Part shown: positions 1 through 6,006 of the stretch, piece after piece | How the letters are laid out: every line of letters begins with the position of its first letter | Position numbering within the stretch: the first letter of the stretch is position 1 | From: JAQIBY01 sp964527535 | GTDB lineage: Bacteria; Bacteroidota; Bacteroidia; Bacteroidales; ML635J-15 | Assembly: GCA_964527535.1 (NCBI GenBank) | Contig: CAZGPW010000169.1 | Coordinates: 1 to 9,756, forward strand | Direction of reading: 5' to 3' | DNA: 9,756 nucleotides | Translations under genes and position numbers: made by a program | Notes under the pieces: model-generated | The model's database searches: none | Told to the model about the DNA's origin: nothing | What the model saw: the letters and a program-made list of their open reading frames with translations, nothing else

Positions 1-4
1 AGAA

Positions 5-28
5 CACATAGGAATTCACATAGGATTA
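5..28. repeat. two tandem copies of a 12-bp CACATAGGA unit
   Basis: CACATAGGAATT is followed directly by CACATAGGATTA. The two units differ only at the end. Short CATAG-type tandem units are a plausible intergenic repeat, but with only two copies at the window edge little can be said; the array may extend to the left of the window. Confidence 0.4.
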
Positions 29-110
29 GCAATAAAAATCATATAGTGTCATGTCAAGCCAAATATGATGGTTAAGTCGAAAATATTTTTTCATGGTGGG
101 TTAAAGCTTT

Positions 111-135
111 ACCCATTAAATTGGCAGTAGAACCA
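111..135 (+). repeat. CAGTAGAACCA repeat, copy 1
   Basis: ACCCATTAAA, four bases, then CAGTAGAACCA. It matches 1362-1386 at 22 of 25 positions in the same orientation and without gaps. The overlapping segment 124-138 (GCAGTAGAACCAATT) is found as an exact 15-nt reverse complement at 1148-1162. In this copy AATTGG (119-124) and CCAATT (133-138) also form a small 6-bp stem. Confidence 0.6.
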
Positions 136-153
136 ATTAAATAAGGCCTGCTG

Positions 154-184
154 AAAAAAAACCAGGCACCACGTGGGTGCCTGG
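154..184 (-). terminator. Rho-independent terminator-like hairpin (repeat copy 1)
   Basis: Read on the minus strand, CCAGGCACC, a 5-nt loop and GGTGCCTGG form a perfect 9-bp stem, followed by eight T. This is the shape of an intrinsic terminator for leftward transcripts. The plus strand has A rather than T after the stem. The same hairpin type with the same flank recurs at 929-967. Confidence 0.65.
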
Positions 185-217
185 AAAAACCAATTAAACT
201 AACTAACCATTATTGCT
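162..217 (+). repeat. hairpin plus CTAAC-rich tail, copy 1
   Basis: The CCAGGCACC hairpin is followed on the plus strand by ACCAATTAAACTAACTAACC, then ATTATTGCT. The same order (hairpin, ACCAATTAAA, CTAAC, TAACCATTA, TATTGCT) recurs at 936-1007 with small indels, so the two are copies of one unit of 55-72 bp in the same orientation. On the plus strand the tail resembles A/C-rich 5' leaders I associate with outer-membrane receptor genes in this phylum, but no such gene follows here. Confidence 0.6.
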
Positions 218-432
218 AATGTTGAGCAAGCGCTCATGTTGTTAGCCACTTATATAACTGAAAAATTGCCAAAATGTTTTATGGTATCAATTAAAATAAT
301 GTTAATTAATTGGCTTATTTTTAAAAAGTAGCCAATGAAACATGTATGCTGCGCCGGTTTGGAAAACACACCTGCCTGCCAATAGGTATTCGCTGAAATT
401 AACCGGATGTACATCAATAATTCTTCAATCAC

Positions 433-477
433 TTTTATTCCCTTAAATCCACAAAATACGGATTTAAGGGAATAAAA
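433..477. repeat. perfect 18-bp inverted repeat with 9-nt loop
   Basis: TTTTATTCCCTTAAATCC at 433-450 is exactly complementary to 460-477, leaving the loop ACAAAATAC. Neither strand has a T-tract after the stem beyond the paired T's, so it is not a classic terminator. Its right arm overlaps the left 8-bp direct repeat of the adjoining MITE-like element, so it lay at or next to the insertion target. Confidence 0.75.
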
Positions 478-480
478 AAA

Positions 481-927
481 GGTTCATCCGGTTAATGCGT
501 AGGTAAATTTATGAGTGGCCTAAATTTTTTAAATCTAAAAAATTTTCGGTTCTCCCACTAATCGTGTGAAAACATGTCAAATTGTCTATTAAAGAATTGA
601 CTCTTTCAAAAAAATTGATAGTTGTGCAATGGTAATACTGCCACGGGTTTGCACATTTTTTTTAATCCTGAATACGCTTATATTTGCAGGGCAGTACCAA
701 AAATTATGTAATATCAAAGCCCTAATAACATTCAACCCGCTTCGGGGTTGATGTGGTGCCTGTATATTATACCCCGAATTTCATTCAGGGCTATTTATGT
801 TCAATCTGCTTCGGCATCGCTCAGCACATCGCCTTCGGGATTTTTTTCCACAATAAGTACAACTAACATGAAAGGCATACTGGAAGATATTGAAAAGTTG
901 CAAACCTACGCATTAACCGGATGAACC
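481..927. mobile_element. 447-bp MITE-like element with 24-bp perfect TIRs and 8-bp flanking repeats
   Basis: The left end (481-504, beginning GGTTCATCCGG and ending GCGTAGGT) is the exact 24-nt reverse complement of the right end (904-927). Both ends are bordered by the same octamer TAAAAAAA in direct orientation (473-480 and 928-935), as expected for an 8-bp target-site duplication. No transposase lies inside; the interior holds stop-rich sequence, a REP-like block and a 18-codon frame (868-924) that runs into the right TIR. TIRs starting GG and an 8-bp duplication at an A/T-rich target are features I associate with ISL3-family elements, so a non-autonomous ISL3 relative is the best guess. 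The octamer is low in complexity, which weakens the target-duplication argument slightly. Confidence 0.75.
735..840. repeat. REP-like palindromic block inside the MITE-like element
   Basis: Three short palindromes follow one another: AACCC-GCTTCG-GGGTT around 734-749, CCCCGAAT-TTC-ATTCAGGG at 772-790 (7 of 8 pairs), and GC-rich sequence with CTTCGG motifs up to 840. Blocks with CCCCGAAT..ATTCGGGGCTATT followed by CTTCGG-type stems are, from memory, dispersed intergenic repeats in Bacteroidota. It carries no gene. Confidence 0.45.
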
Positions 928-928
928 T

Positions 929-967
929 AAAAAAACCAGGCACCTCTGAAGTAGTAGAGATGCCTGG
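929..967 (-). terminator. Rho-independent terminator-like hairpin (repeat copy 2), first strong one after fmt
   Basis: On the minus strand, CCAGGCATCTCT, an 8-nt loop and AGAGGTGCCTGG form a 12-bp stem followed by seven T. The single imperfect pair is G-U in the minus-strand RNA but C-A in the plus-strand RNA, which favours function in leftward transcripts. It lies about 435 nt past the fmt stop codon and is the first convincing intrinsic terminator of the operon. The T-tract is also the right flank of the MITE-like insertion. Confidence 0.7.
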
Positions 968-1007
968 AAAACCAATTAAAACTAACTTAACCATTACAAC
1001 TATTGCT
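936..1007 (+). repeat. hairpin plus CTAAC-rich tail, copy 2
   Basis: Hairpin, ACCAATTAAAACTAAC, TTAACCATTA and TATTGCT follow in the same order as at 162-217. The hairpin tip differs in sequence and length (a 32-nt hairpin against 23 nt), while the stem base and the tail are conserved. That pattern fits a retained structure rather than simple recent duplication. Confidence 0.6.
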
Positions 1008-1147
1008 CTCACTTTGGCGTGAAAACATAATTATAACGCCATTGCGATGGCAAATATTGTAAAATCTCTAATTTTAACCAAATAATTCAGGAAGAAAATC
1101 CTTAATTTAACGTTAAATTCTGTGTGGAACTGTGTTTTCAAGTATAA

Positions 1148-1162
1148 AATTGGTTCTACTGC
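1148..1162 (-). repeat. CAGTAGAACCA repeat, inverted copy
   Basis: AATTGGTTCTACTGC is the exact reverse complement of 124-138. It stops matching on both sides immediately outside the 15 bases. Confidence 0.55.
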
Positions 1163-1245
1163 AAACTTTCCGTCAAAAAGCCGGACAGGCAGTGGAAAAC
1201 CAGGAATATCAAAAGCTAAAAAGTTAGGTGTAATGTTGTCGGGAA

Positions 1246-1300
1246 CCGGAAGTCAGGAGCTATGAATACTTCTTCCGGCTCCGGTCGTCGGTCTTCCGAC
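1246..1300. repeat. GC-rich hairpins built from CCGGAAGTC / CTTCCGAC units
   Basis: CCGGAAG at 1246-1252 pairs with CTTCCGG at 1272-1278, and GTCGG at 1287-1291 pairs with CCGAC at 1296-1300. The units GGAAGTC and TTCCGACTTC resemble the degenerate intergenic repeats that translate as TSDFRLP in some genomes. There is no T-tract, so it is not an intrinsic terminator, but it lies in the presumed 3' untranslated part of the operon transcript. Confidence 0.4.
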
Positions 1301-1361
1301 TTCAGAATTGAAACTTACCGGTATTACACAAAAGGATTAGGTAAGCAGTCGGCTAATCACA

Positions 1362-1386
1362 ACCCATTAAAATTACAGTAGAACCA
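1362..1386 (+). repeat. CAGTAGAACCA repeat, copy 3
   Basis: ACCCATTAAA, four bases, CAGTAGAACCA: 22 of 25 positions match 111-135 in the same orientation. It lies 15 bp past the fmt stop codon, so the gene-free region is bracketed by this direct repeat. Confidence 0.6.
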
Positions 1387-1401
1387 TAATATTAATGACA
1401 A

Positions 1402-2352
1402 TTATGATGTTGGTAATAAAAATGTTGAATTGTCAATATCATATCCCCGCATAAAATCTTCTGCATTCATTGCCTGTTTGCTTTCTGGCTGGATAGTACC
1501 TGGTTTTACAAACCCATCCTTTACAGCAATGGCAAATCCCCCTTGTTCAGAAGGGTGTATTGTTCCGGGTGGAAACTTATGCGAGGCTACATCAAATTGA
1601 ACATCGTATATTTTTAGCCGGATGGATTTGTCGTTCAGTTTCATTTTTGTCCATGCTGTTGGGTACGGACTTAAGCCCCGGATAAAATTGTATATGTTTT
1701 CAGCTTTGTCGTTCCAGTTAACCTGACAATCTCTTTTCAGTAATTTGGGAGCAGGTTTAAGGCGGGGAACGATGCGTTGCTCCGTTGGTTTTGCAACTTT
1801 GTTCTCAATGTCATTTACGGTTTTAAGCACCAGTTCTGCCCCTTTTTTCATAAGTTTGTCATGTAATGACCCTGCTGTATCTGATTTGCTGATTTTAACA
1901 GGTTTCTGAAGCAATATTTTGCCGGTATCAATATTTTCGTTGATAAAAAACGTGGTAAGCCCTGTGCCGGATTCTCCATTAATGATGGCATGATTAATGG
2001 GAGCTGCACCCCGGTATTGAGGAAGAAGCGAAGCGTGCAAATTGATGGCCCCCAGGGGCGGGATTTTCCATACGGCTTCAGGTAACATGCGAAATGCCAC
2101 CACCACGATCAAATCCGGTTCTAAGGACTTCAACGTGTTGATAAAGTCAGGGTCTTTGAGGTTTGTGGGTTGCAGGCATTTTAATTGATGGGACAATGCA
2201 AATTTTTTCACAGCGGATTGCCGCAGTTTTTTGCCTCTGCCTGCAGGTTTATCCGGTGCCGTAACAACCGCTGTGATGTTATGGTTAATATTCAGTATGT
2301 CAAGTGAAGGAACAGCAAACTCCGGCGTTCCCATAAAAACAATGTTGAGCAT
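1402..2352 (-). CDS. fmt: methionyl-tRNA formyltransferase
   Basis: The enzyme transfers the formyl group of 10-formyltetrahydrofolate to methionyl-initiator tRNA in the cytosol, preparing it for translation initiation. The 316-residue length matches the family. The N-terminal formyltransferase fold opens with IVFMGTPEFAVPSL and continues with APDKPAGRGKKL (32-43). The catalytic triad is visible as Asn104 and His106 in INLHASLLPQYRG and Asp142 in IDTGKIL. A C-terminal OB-like tRNA-binding domain begins near residue 207 and includes GLSPYPTAW. The ATG at 2352 is chosen because the conserved GTPEFA motif follows at once and only 3 nt separate it from the ribBA stop codon. It appears to be the last gene of the operon. 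No odd or missing residues were seen. Identification is firm. Confidence 0.97.
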   Translation of the reverse strand: MLNIVFMGTPEFAVPSLDILNINHNITAVVTAPDKPAGRGKKLRQSAVKKFALSHQLKCLQPTNLKDPDFINTLKSLEPDLIVVVAFRMLPEAVWKIPPLGAINLHASLLPQYRGAAPINHAIINGESGTGLTTFFINENIDTGKILLQKPVKISKSDTAGSLHDKLMKKGAELVLKTVNDIENKVAKPTEQRIVPRLKPAPKLLKRDCQVNWNDKAENIYNFIRGLSPYPTAWTKMKLNDKSIRLKIYDVQFDVASHKFPPGTIHPSEQGGFAIAVKDGFVKPGTIQPESKQAMNAEDFMRGYDIDNSTFLLPTS

Positions 2353-2355
2353 ATT

Positions 2356-3615
2356 TTATTTCTTTTTATTTGTTTTTTTATCCAAAAAGTGCAGATCATG
2401 TCCCATGCGATCACGTTTTGTTTTCAGGTATTGATAATTGTATTTGTTTGCCTGAATCTCAATGGGCACGTTTTCGACAATATGAATACCATAACCTTTA
2501 AGCCCTGCACGTTTTACCGGATTGTTGGTGAGCAGGCGGATATTTTTAAGCCCCAGGCTCCTGATGATCTGCGCACCCACACCATAATCACGTTCATCTT
2601 CATTATACCCCAGATGTATGTTCGCTTCTACTGTATCCATGCCTTCTTCCTGCAATTTATAAGCTTCAATTTTTGACATCAGGCCAATGCCCCGGCCTTC
2701 CTGGTTCATATATATAACAACTCCCCTGCCTTCTTGTTCGATCATAAGCATGGATTCATGCAATTGATCCCCGCAATCACAACGCTGTGACCCAAAGATA
2801 TCCCCTGTAATACAGGATGAGTGAACCCTGACAAGGACATCGTCTTTTTCTGTCCATTCGCCTTTTATCAACGCGATGTGTTCCTGCCCGTTTGAGGTTT
2901 GCCTGAAAGGTATCAAATCAAACATACCGTAATCAGTTGGCAAGTGCACCCTGGTGCCTCTTTCAATCAGGGATTCATTTTCCAGCCTGTAGGCAATGAG
3001 GTCTTTGATGGCAATAATTTTCAGGTTAAACTTTTCAGCAATTTTGATCAGTTGTGGTAATCTGGCCATGGTGCCATCATCATTCATGATTTCCACAAGC
3101 GCTCCACCGGGTGTTAAGCCTGCCAGTTTGGCCAGATCAACACTTGCCTCGGTGTGGCCAGCCCTGCGGAGCACACCATTGTTTTTGGCTTTCAGAGGAA
3201 AAATATGGCCGGGACGCCCCAGGTCTGTGGGTTTGATACTGTGATCTACCAGTGCATTGATGGTTTTTGCCCTGTCGCTGGCCGAAATACCCGTTGTGCA
3301 GCCTTTGCCTATCAGATCCACGGATACGGTAAACGGCGTTTCGTGCAAGCTGGTGTTTTTACCCACCATCAATTCCAGGTTCAGCTCTTCGCAGCGTTCT
3401 TCGGTCAGTGGGGCGCATATTAATCCCCGGCCGTGTTTGGCCATAAAATTAACAACTTCGGGCGTGACCTTTTGAGCAGCAACGATAAAATCGCCTTCAT
3501 TTTCGCGGTCATAATCGTCAACAACAATGATGATCTCGCCCTTTCTGATGGCTTCAATAGCTTCAGGAATGTTGTTTAGTTGTTTACTGATGTCGTTTTG
3601 TTGGTTGCCAGACAT
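2356..3615 (-). CDS. ribBA: bifunctional 3,4-dihydroxy-2-butanone 4-phosphate synthase / GTP cyclohydrolase II
   Basis: This fused enzyme starts both branches of riboflavin synthesis in the cytosol. The N-terminal half converts ribulose 5-phosphate to dihydroxybutanone phosphate; the C-terminal half opens the ring of GTP. The RibB domain (about 14-212) has the acidic loop DDYDRENEGD (33-42), GHIFPL (136-141), RAGHTEASVDL (151-161) and EIMNDDGTMAR (175-185). The RibA domain (about 215-405) has the zinc cysteines 268, 279 and 281 in SSCITGDIFGSQRCDCG, the GTP-binding NQEGRGIGL (304-312), DYGVGAQI (343-350) and NPVKRAGL (365-372). Both halves look intact and the 419 residues are usual for the fusion. 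The start at 3615 is the only ATG before the RENEGD loop, so the 32-nt overlap with the upstream glycosyltransferase seems real. No FMN riboswitch is seen before it. Confidence 0.97.
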   Translation of the reverse strand: MSGNQQNDISKQLNNIPEAIEAIRKGEIIIVVDDYDRENEGDFIVAAQKVTPEVVNFMAKHGRGLICAPLTEERCEELNLELMVGKNTSLHETPFTVSVDLIGKGCTTGISASDRAKTINALVDHSIKPTDLGRPGHIFPLKAKNNGVLRRAGHTEASVDLAKLAGLTPGGALVEIMNDDGTMARLPQLIKIAEKFNLKIIAIKDLIAYRLENESLIERGTRVHLPTDYGMFDLIPFRQTSNGQEHIALIKGEWTEKDDVLVRVHSSCITGDIFGSQRCDCGDQLHESMLMIEQEGRGVVIYMNQEGRGIGLMSKIEAYKLQEEGMDTVEANIHLGYNEDERDYGVGAQIIRSLGLKNIRLLTNNPVKRAGLKGYGIHIVENVPIEIQANKYNYQYLKTKRDRMGHDLHFLDKKTNKKK

Positions 3616-4756
3616 TTGTGTTTACTCCTTTTAATGTTCTTAAAAACCCGGTTAATAATGCCAGGTTCATGGTGAAAAAATGGGTTGCAAAACGCAAAAT
3701 TACATTATGAATCTTAAATTTCTTAAGTAAATAGTCAAAAAATGGTAAAGAAAATATTAACAGTGTAATTATTGCCAGTATAAGGTAAAATTTATAATGA
3801 AAAGCCAATATGCCAAGGCTGATGATAATGAGGATAAGAAAAAACGGCCCTAACCACCGCAAAGCTTTGTGAGACCAAAAACAAAAGGCAGTAGGAATCC
3901 ACGGAGGCCATAACATGTTGCTGAAATGTTTCAAATTTTGAAAATCCCCTGTTGCAATTCTGACTTTACGGCGGAATTCATCGCCAAGGTTGTTTGATAC
4001 ATCTTCGTACACTTTTGCGTTCAGGTTATTGATGCATTTTTTCCCTTGTTGCAGGGCATTCATGCAGATGTAAAAATCATCCACAAGGTAATTGACGGGA
4101 ACCTCCCGGTACAGTTTTTTTCTGATGGCATAGCATCCTCCGAACGGCCCCATCATGCTTCCCCACAACAGGCCTTCCCTGTGTTTGATATAGACTTCCC
4201 TGGATATGTAGGACTTTTCCTGGAAACTGATGCCTTCTTTTTTCAAGCCTGTATTGATCATCTGGGAATCAACCAGTCCGATGTCATCGTTTTTAAAATA
4301 TTTTACCAGCTCAAAAATGGTGGTGTTATCAAACATAACATTGGCATCTGTGAATATCAGTATGGAACCTGTGGCATGTTTTTCGAGTTTATTGATGATT
4401 TGAATTTTCCCCTGACGCTGTTTAAATGGTATAAATTGCAAGTTATCGAATTTCTCCGCTAATCTCCGGCAAATATCATTTGTATTGTCAGAGGAATTAT
4501 CCGAACCGATAAGCACTTCAATTTTATCTGCCGGGTAATCGTTTTTATAAATGCTGTTTACTTTTTCTTCAATCACCGCTTCCTCATTGTAGGCTGCTAT
4601 GATTATAGATACCGATGGCAGGCTGGATTTTTCCGTGTATGTTTCACCACCCAGGGATTTTCCCCGTGCTTTCCATTTCAACAACATCGGAAAAAACAGG
4701 TAGGAATGTAAAATTCCAATCACAGAAATAAACAATATAACTTGCAATATGATCAT
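3584..4756 (-). CDS. membrane-anchored family 2 glycosyltransferase
   Basis: Likely transfers a sugar from a nucleotide donor during surface polysaccharide or glycolipid assembly at the inner membrane; donor and acceptor cannot be told. An N-terminal membrane segment (about 2-24) precedes a GT-A domain with SIIIAAYNEEAVIEEKV (50-66), IGSDNSSDNT (83-92), the DxD-like metal site TDANVMFD (136-143), the acidic pair VDD (225-227) and RRKVRIATGDFQ (262-273) in the place of the processive QxxRW-type motif. Hydrophobic segments at about 303-318, 322-340 and 357-371 close the protein, giving a layout like chain-building GT2 synthases. It overlaps the upstream glycosyltransferase by 4 nt (ATGA) and ribBA by 32 nt, implying translational coupling. 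The family is sure, the specific role unknown. Confidence 0.9.
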   Translation of the reverse strand: MIILQVILFISVIGILHSYLFFPMLLKWKARGKSLGGETYTEKSSLPSVSIIIAAYNEEAVIEEKVNSIYKNDYPADKIEVLIGSDNSSDNTNDICRRLAEKFDNLQFIPFKQRQGKIQIINKLEKHATGSILIFTDANVMFDNTTIFELVKYFKNDDIGLVDSQMINTGLKKEGISFQEKSYISREVYIKHREGLLWGSMMGPFGGCYAIRKKLYREVPVNYLVDDFYICMNALQQGKKCINNLNAKVYEDVSNNLGDEFRRKVRIATGDFQNLKHFSNMLWPPWIPTAFCFWSHKALRWLGPFFLILIIISLGILAFHYKFYLILAIITLLIFSLPFFDYLLKKFKIHNVILRFATHFFTMNLALLTGFLRTLKGVNTNVWQPTKRHQ

Positions 4757-5967
4757 TTCAATATATCCTTGTAAAATGTTTTTAATGCACGACAGATTTT
4801 CAGGTTGTCATAACGATCCCTGACCATTTTATTTCCTCTCTCGCCCAGTAAATTGCGTTTGTTTTTATCGTTACACAATTCCACACATGCCGAGGCAAAA
4901 TCTTCCGGGCTGTCTTCAATCCTGATGTGTGTATTGTTGACCAGATTAATCCCCTCAGCTCCAACCGATGTACTTACAATGGCTTTTCTGAGCGCAAGGC
5001 TTTCGATAATTTTTACCCGCATTCCACTGCCACTAAGCAGGGGAACAACCATTATGCTTTTTGATAAAATAAATTCATAGGCATCAGGGACTTCACCAAG
5101 ATACACCACCCCGGGCTTATTGCAGATGTCCAGAATTTTTTCCGGCGCATTACGGCCTGCAATATAGAATTTAGCATCCGGACATTGTTGATGTACATAC
5201 GGCCAAACCCTGGTTAAGAACCATGTTAACCCTTCAAGGTTAGGTATCCAGTCAAGGGCACCGATATGGGCAAAAGCCAACTCTTCGTTGGTGTTATAGT
5301 TTCTGAGGTAAGCATCTATTTTATCAAAGAAAACGCCAATGTTGGCAACAAACACCGGGACATTTACACCCATTTGCCTGTAAGTGGCTGCATTGGTTTC
5401 AGAAACAGGAACAAGGGAGTCGTATGTATTCATCAATACTGACTCCATGCGTCTGATGCGTTTCGATAACAGCTTAAGATACACTTTTTTAACGGGATTT
5501 TTTTCGTTGTTGGCAATGCGTTGCCATATTTCATGTTCAATGTTAGGGGCATGGAAGCTGATATGGGCATCAGAATACTGCCGGATCACAGGAATGTAAC
5601 TCCCCATGTACAATATTTCAAGGATGATAATATCAAAATCTTTTGTTTGCAGGTACTCTTTAAGTTTTTCTTTGAATTTGTCACTTTCAAAACGTTCGGC
5701 AATATAGGGTTTGCGTGAAAATAACAAGTTTTTAATCAGGATAGAAAAACGGATGTCGGTATTGATATTTATCGCATCGATTTTCAGGTTTTTACGTATA
5801 TCCGATGGGATGTCTTGTGCACTTACCGTGTGTTTTGATGTGTTCATTGCAAGGATAGAAACATCACAGTTATTCAGATGAAGGCCATAAGCAAGGTTAA
5901 AGGTACCAATAGCACCACCGTCTTTAAGCGGCCAGGGAACTTTATTTGCAAGAAATAGAATTTTCAT
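4753..5967 (-). CDS. GT4-type (GT-B fold) glycosyltransferase
   Basis: A 404-residue soluble or peripherally membrane-bound retaining glycosyltransferase, probably adding a sugar to a lipid-linked or surface glycan. The N-terminal Rossmann half begins KILFLANKVPWPLKDGGAIGT with the glycine-rich loop at 17-21. HAPNIEHEIWQR (139-150) is typical of the acceptor side. The C-terminal donor-binding half has FAHIGALDWIPNLEGLTWF (232-250), FYIAGRNAPE (267-276), and the nucleotide-sugar signature PLLSGSGMRVKIIESLALRK (309-328) followed by STSVGAEGI (332-340). No membrane segment is evident. The ATG at 5967 leads straight into the conserved fold. It is coupled to the GT2 gene by a 4-nt overlap and lies 39 bp after the permease, so the two enzymes probably act on the same glycan. 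The family is sure; the substrate is unknown. Confidence 0.9.
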   Translation of the reverse strand: MKILFLANKVPWPLKDGGAIGTFNLAYGLHLNNCDVSILAMNTSKHTVSAQDIPSDIRKNLKIDAININTDIRFSILIKNLLFSRKPYIAERFESDKFKEKLKEYLQTKDFDIIILEILYMGSYIPVIRQYSDAHISFHAPNIEHEIWQRIANNEKNPVKKVYLKLLSKRIRRMESVLMNTYDSLVPVSETNAATYRQMGVNVPVFVANIGVFFDKIDAYLRNYNTNEELAFAHIGALDWIPNLEGLTWFLTRVWPYVHQQCPDAKFYIAGRNAPEKILDICNKPGVVYLGEVPDAYEFILSKSIMVVPLLSGSGMRVKIIESLALRKAIVSTSVGAEGINLVNNTHIRIEDSPEDFASACVELCNDKNKRNLLGERGNKMVRDRYDNLKICRALKTFYKDILK

Positions 5968-6006
5968 TTGTAATATGCCTTCAAAATTGTTGCAAGATAA
6001 GAAAAC

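Larger units (their letters stand above)
1..1401. other. 1.4-kb gene-free, repeat-rich region downstream of fmt
   Basis: No reading frame here looks like a real protein; the longest open frames are short, start at non-ATG codons or run through palindromes. The stretch holds, from left to right: a short CATAGGA tandem repeat, a CAGTAGAACCA motif, a minus-strand terminator-like hairpin with a CTAAC-rich tail, a perfect 18-bp palindrome, a MITE-like element, a second hairpin with the same tail, an inverted CAGTAGAACCA copy, GC-rich small hairpins, and a third CAGTAGAACCA copy. The first 110 bases and roughly 1010-1147 show nothing I can name. The region could be a graveyard of dispersed repeats or the remains of lost genes. 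Confidence 0.7.

Noticed and set aside
250..432. 60-codon open frame on the minus strand in the repeat region
   Set aside because: It starts with GTG, has no recognisable domain, no promoter or neighbour logic, and lies in low-complexity A/T-rich DNA next to repeats.
679..687. TATATTTGC promoter -7 motif on the plus strand inside the MITE-like element
   Set aside because: No TTTG at 19-21 bp upstream (the nearest is about 27 bp away) and no gene follows, so I do not call a promoter.
868..924. 18-codon frame with an ATG in a good A/T-rich context, ending in the right TIR of the MITE-like element
   Set aside because: Too short to judge, and its last seven codons plus stop are TIR sequence; the copy of that sequence in the left TIR has a stop codon a few codons upstream and no start. 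It is more likely a fragment of a deleted transposase or chance.
3616..3700. Possible FMN riboswitch before ribBA
   Set aside because: The upstream DNA is the coding end of the GT2 gene; there is no leader and none of the conserved RFN-element segments were seen.
2231..4462. Several plus-strand open frames opposite fmt, ribBA and the GT2 gene
   Set aside because: They are antisense shadows of well-identified minus-strand genes with intact catalytic motifs.
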